In this document: piece after piece, positions 63,001 to 64,000 of the stretch
Layout of the letters: every line of letters begins with the position of its first letter
Position numbering within the stretch: the first letter of the stretch is position 1
DNA from: Klebsormidium nitens
Lineage: Eukaryota > Streptophyta > Klebsormidiophyceae > Klebsormidiales > Klebsormidiaceae
NCBI GenBank assembly: GCA_000708835.1
Contig: DF237036.1
Span: 124,001 to 188,000 of the forward strand
Direction: 5' to 3'
DNA length: 64,000 nucleotides
Made by a program: the position numbers and the translations under genes
Notes under the pieces: generated by a model
The model's database searches: none
Told to the model about the DNA's origin: nothing
The model's input: the letters and a program-made list of their open reading frames with translations, nothing else

Positions 63001-64000
63001 CAAGGGGCCGCTGAACTCGATTTTTAATTCGTCCAGTACGTGCCCCATAAGCTATCGGGCCTTTGCAGAGTCTGCAGTGGATCTTGCGTGAGCTGCCACT
63101 GTGAAGAAGCGTGAAGCATCACCCGGAAGCTCATGCTTGAAGAAGACTTTGCGATGACCGTGCTTGGTGCGTTGCTTCCAGGAGCAAAGGCCAGCTGGAG
63201 CTTCGCAAGTTCGACTTCAGATTGGCGGACCGCATCGACGAGGACCTTCAGAAGGTTAGAGCCGAGTATCCCATCATTGTTATAGTTACCTTCTTTGTCT
63301 TCTCTTGTATGGACCCGGTCGATTGATGGATGCAAGCTTTCCTGCATATCTTTGCGCACCCATCAATGCCTTTGATTGAAGTGGAAAAAGGCAGGCTATG
63401 TTTCCTTTGGCTCTTGTCAGGCCCCTTTCTGGCCAGGGAGAAACGGTTTGCCTTTACAAACGGTGCACTCCTCATCGCCTGCTCGCAAATGCCGGCTGAC
63501 GTTAGCGAGGCTGCTTTTTTGAGCCGTGGCAATGATAATTCGGTGGGTTTGTTTCTTACTCACGGGCAAGTCCTTCATCGCTTGACGCCACTTTTGTATC
63601 CTCTTTCGCCCACCAAGCACACGCATGAGCAACGGCCTTCGCTATCCTTCAGCATGACGTCCAATGGCGGCTTTCTTTTCGGCTCTCGTTTGTGCGACTG
63701 AGACTGGACCCAACTGATTGGTCAAAGGACTCTCTTTTATTGCGATTCCTGCACGCTTTGATCAAGTGGTTAGCACAAAAGACGAACCTCGGCGCTCATC
63801 TAGCACGAGGATTGCCTCGCATGGCAAAGATCGTCGATTCCTTGCAGTGTTTCGTTGGACTTGAGAATCTTCCGCCCGTCAGCACGACATAAGCCAAAGC
63901 GAGTTCGTCTTGGTGACCGGTGGCAGTGATCATTAATAGTGGCTTTTCGCGTTCACCCATTCCAACTCTTGCCCACTCTTGTGACGCCCCGTCAATATCG
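60032..64000 (+). CDS. GDP-fucose O-fucosyltransferase family protein, 5' part (runs off the window)
   Basis: Exons seen: 60032-60256, about 60683-61012, 61686-61774, 62391-62561, 63182-63254; phases agree (0, 0, 2, 2, 0). Exon 1 carries a type II membrane anchor (GILLLLVTTLLSTLLLW after a basic stretch), as in Golgi glycosyltransferases. Exons 2 and 3 give SSGYLHVALSGGLNQMRVG then LCDAVVVARVLNATLVVPHF and DKDSWWDD, the donor-binding start of plant O-fucosyltransferases. Exon 4 gives VFDVDHLIEALQADVRIVKAVP and exon 5 LRKFDFRLADRIDEDLQK. The next expected block (LRCRVN-like) and the downstream HxRxE-type catalytic region are not in the window, so the gene continues right of 64,000. Exon 2's acceptor is uncertain. 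Acceptor substrate unknown; plant members act on wall or secreted glycans and proteins. Confidence 0.85.
62641..62710 (+). repeat. Copy of O-fucosyltransferase exon 4 donor edge
   Basis: AAGTCACCTCCAAGCTGTA in exon 4 (62489) recurs at 62641, 152 bp downstream, in intron 4. The copy also keeps TGTCGAGCACGCACT further along. A weaker match to the exon's acceptor edge (TAGTCT...CGTCGAAGAAGATCACTTGAT) lies upstream near 62155-62195. Confidence 0.82.
63255..64000 (+). other. Intron and right edge of the O-fucosyltransferase gene
   Basis: After donor AAG|GTTAGAG at 63254/63255 I find no further exon with O-fucosyltransferase similarity. Open frames here (for example 63330-63701) match nothing I know. 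Most likely a long intron reaching past the window. Confidence 0.5.

Overview
The window looks like nuclear DNA of a streptophyte (green-lineage) organism, most plausibly a charophycean alga of the Klebsormidium type. That name is an inference; I could run no search. The evidence is multi-exon genes with GT-AG introns and plant-type families: a NARROW LEAF 1-like serine protease, a plant-type cytosolic purine 5'-nucleotidase, hydroxyproline-rich wall/membrane proteins, a fasciclin-like arabinogalactan protein, F-box proteins and a plant-type O-fucosyltransferase.

Layout. Positions 1-21,500 hold no gene I can support: the first 16 kb is A-rich and T-poor on the + strand and full of old diverged repeats, and the next 5 kb leans the other way. 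A NAL1-like gene follows (21,997-24,830, +). It converges on a ten-exon HAD-family 5'-nucleotidase (26,923-35,708, -). That gene is divergent from a TPxP-repeat membrane protein (36,917-39,627, +), which converges on a Ser/Pro-rich membrane protein (41,469-45,091, -). Next comes a frameshifted F-box gene (45,798-47,214, +), a fragment of a fasciclin gene (about 49,060-49,760), a fragment of the Ser/Pro-rich gene's first exon (about 50,690-51,130), an intact F-box gene (51,752-53,185, +), an intact two-domain fasciclin-like gene (55,075-59,131, -), and a divergent O-fucosyltransferase gene (from 60,032, +) that runs off the right edge.

Two structural stories stand out. First, about 6 kb was duplicated in tandem. 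The left breakpoint lies inside the Ser/Pro-rich gene and the right one inside the fasciclin gene, so each outer gene stayed whole, each inner copy is a truncated relic, and the F-box gene between them became two, one now frameshifted. Second, in three unrelated genes (5'-nucleotidase, fasciclin-like, O-fucosyltransferase) many exons have diverged tandem copies of their own exon/intron edge lying in the adjacent intron, at a spacing of mostly 115-160 bp. Acceptor-edge copies lie 5' of the true acceptor and donor-edge copies lie 3' of the true donor, and many keep their splice signals. In the 5'-nucleotidase gene these arrays also carry eleven perfect TGACGTCA palindromes within 2.2 kb of intron. 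I know of no description of such exon-edge arrays.

Functionally the right half is about the cell surface: wall-linked proline-rich proteins, a fasciclin-like arabinogalactan protein and a Golgi-type fucosyltransferase. I see no operon-like logic beyond divergent gene pairs that could share promoters.
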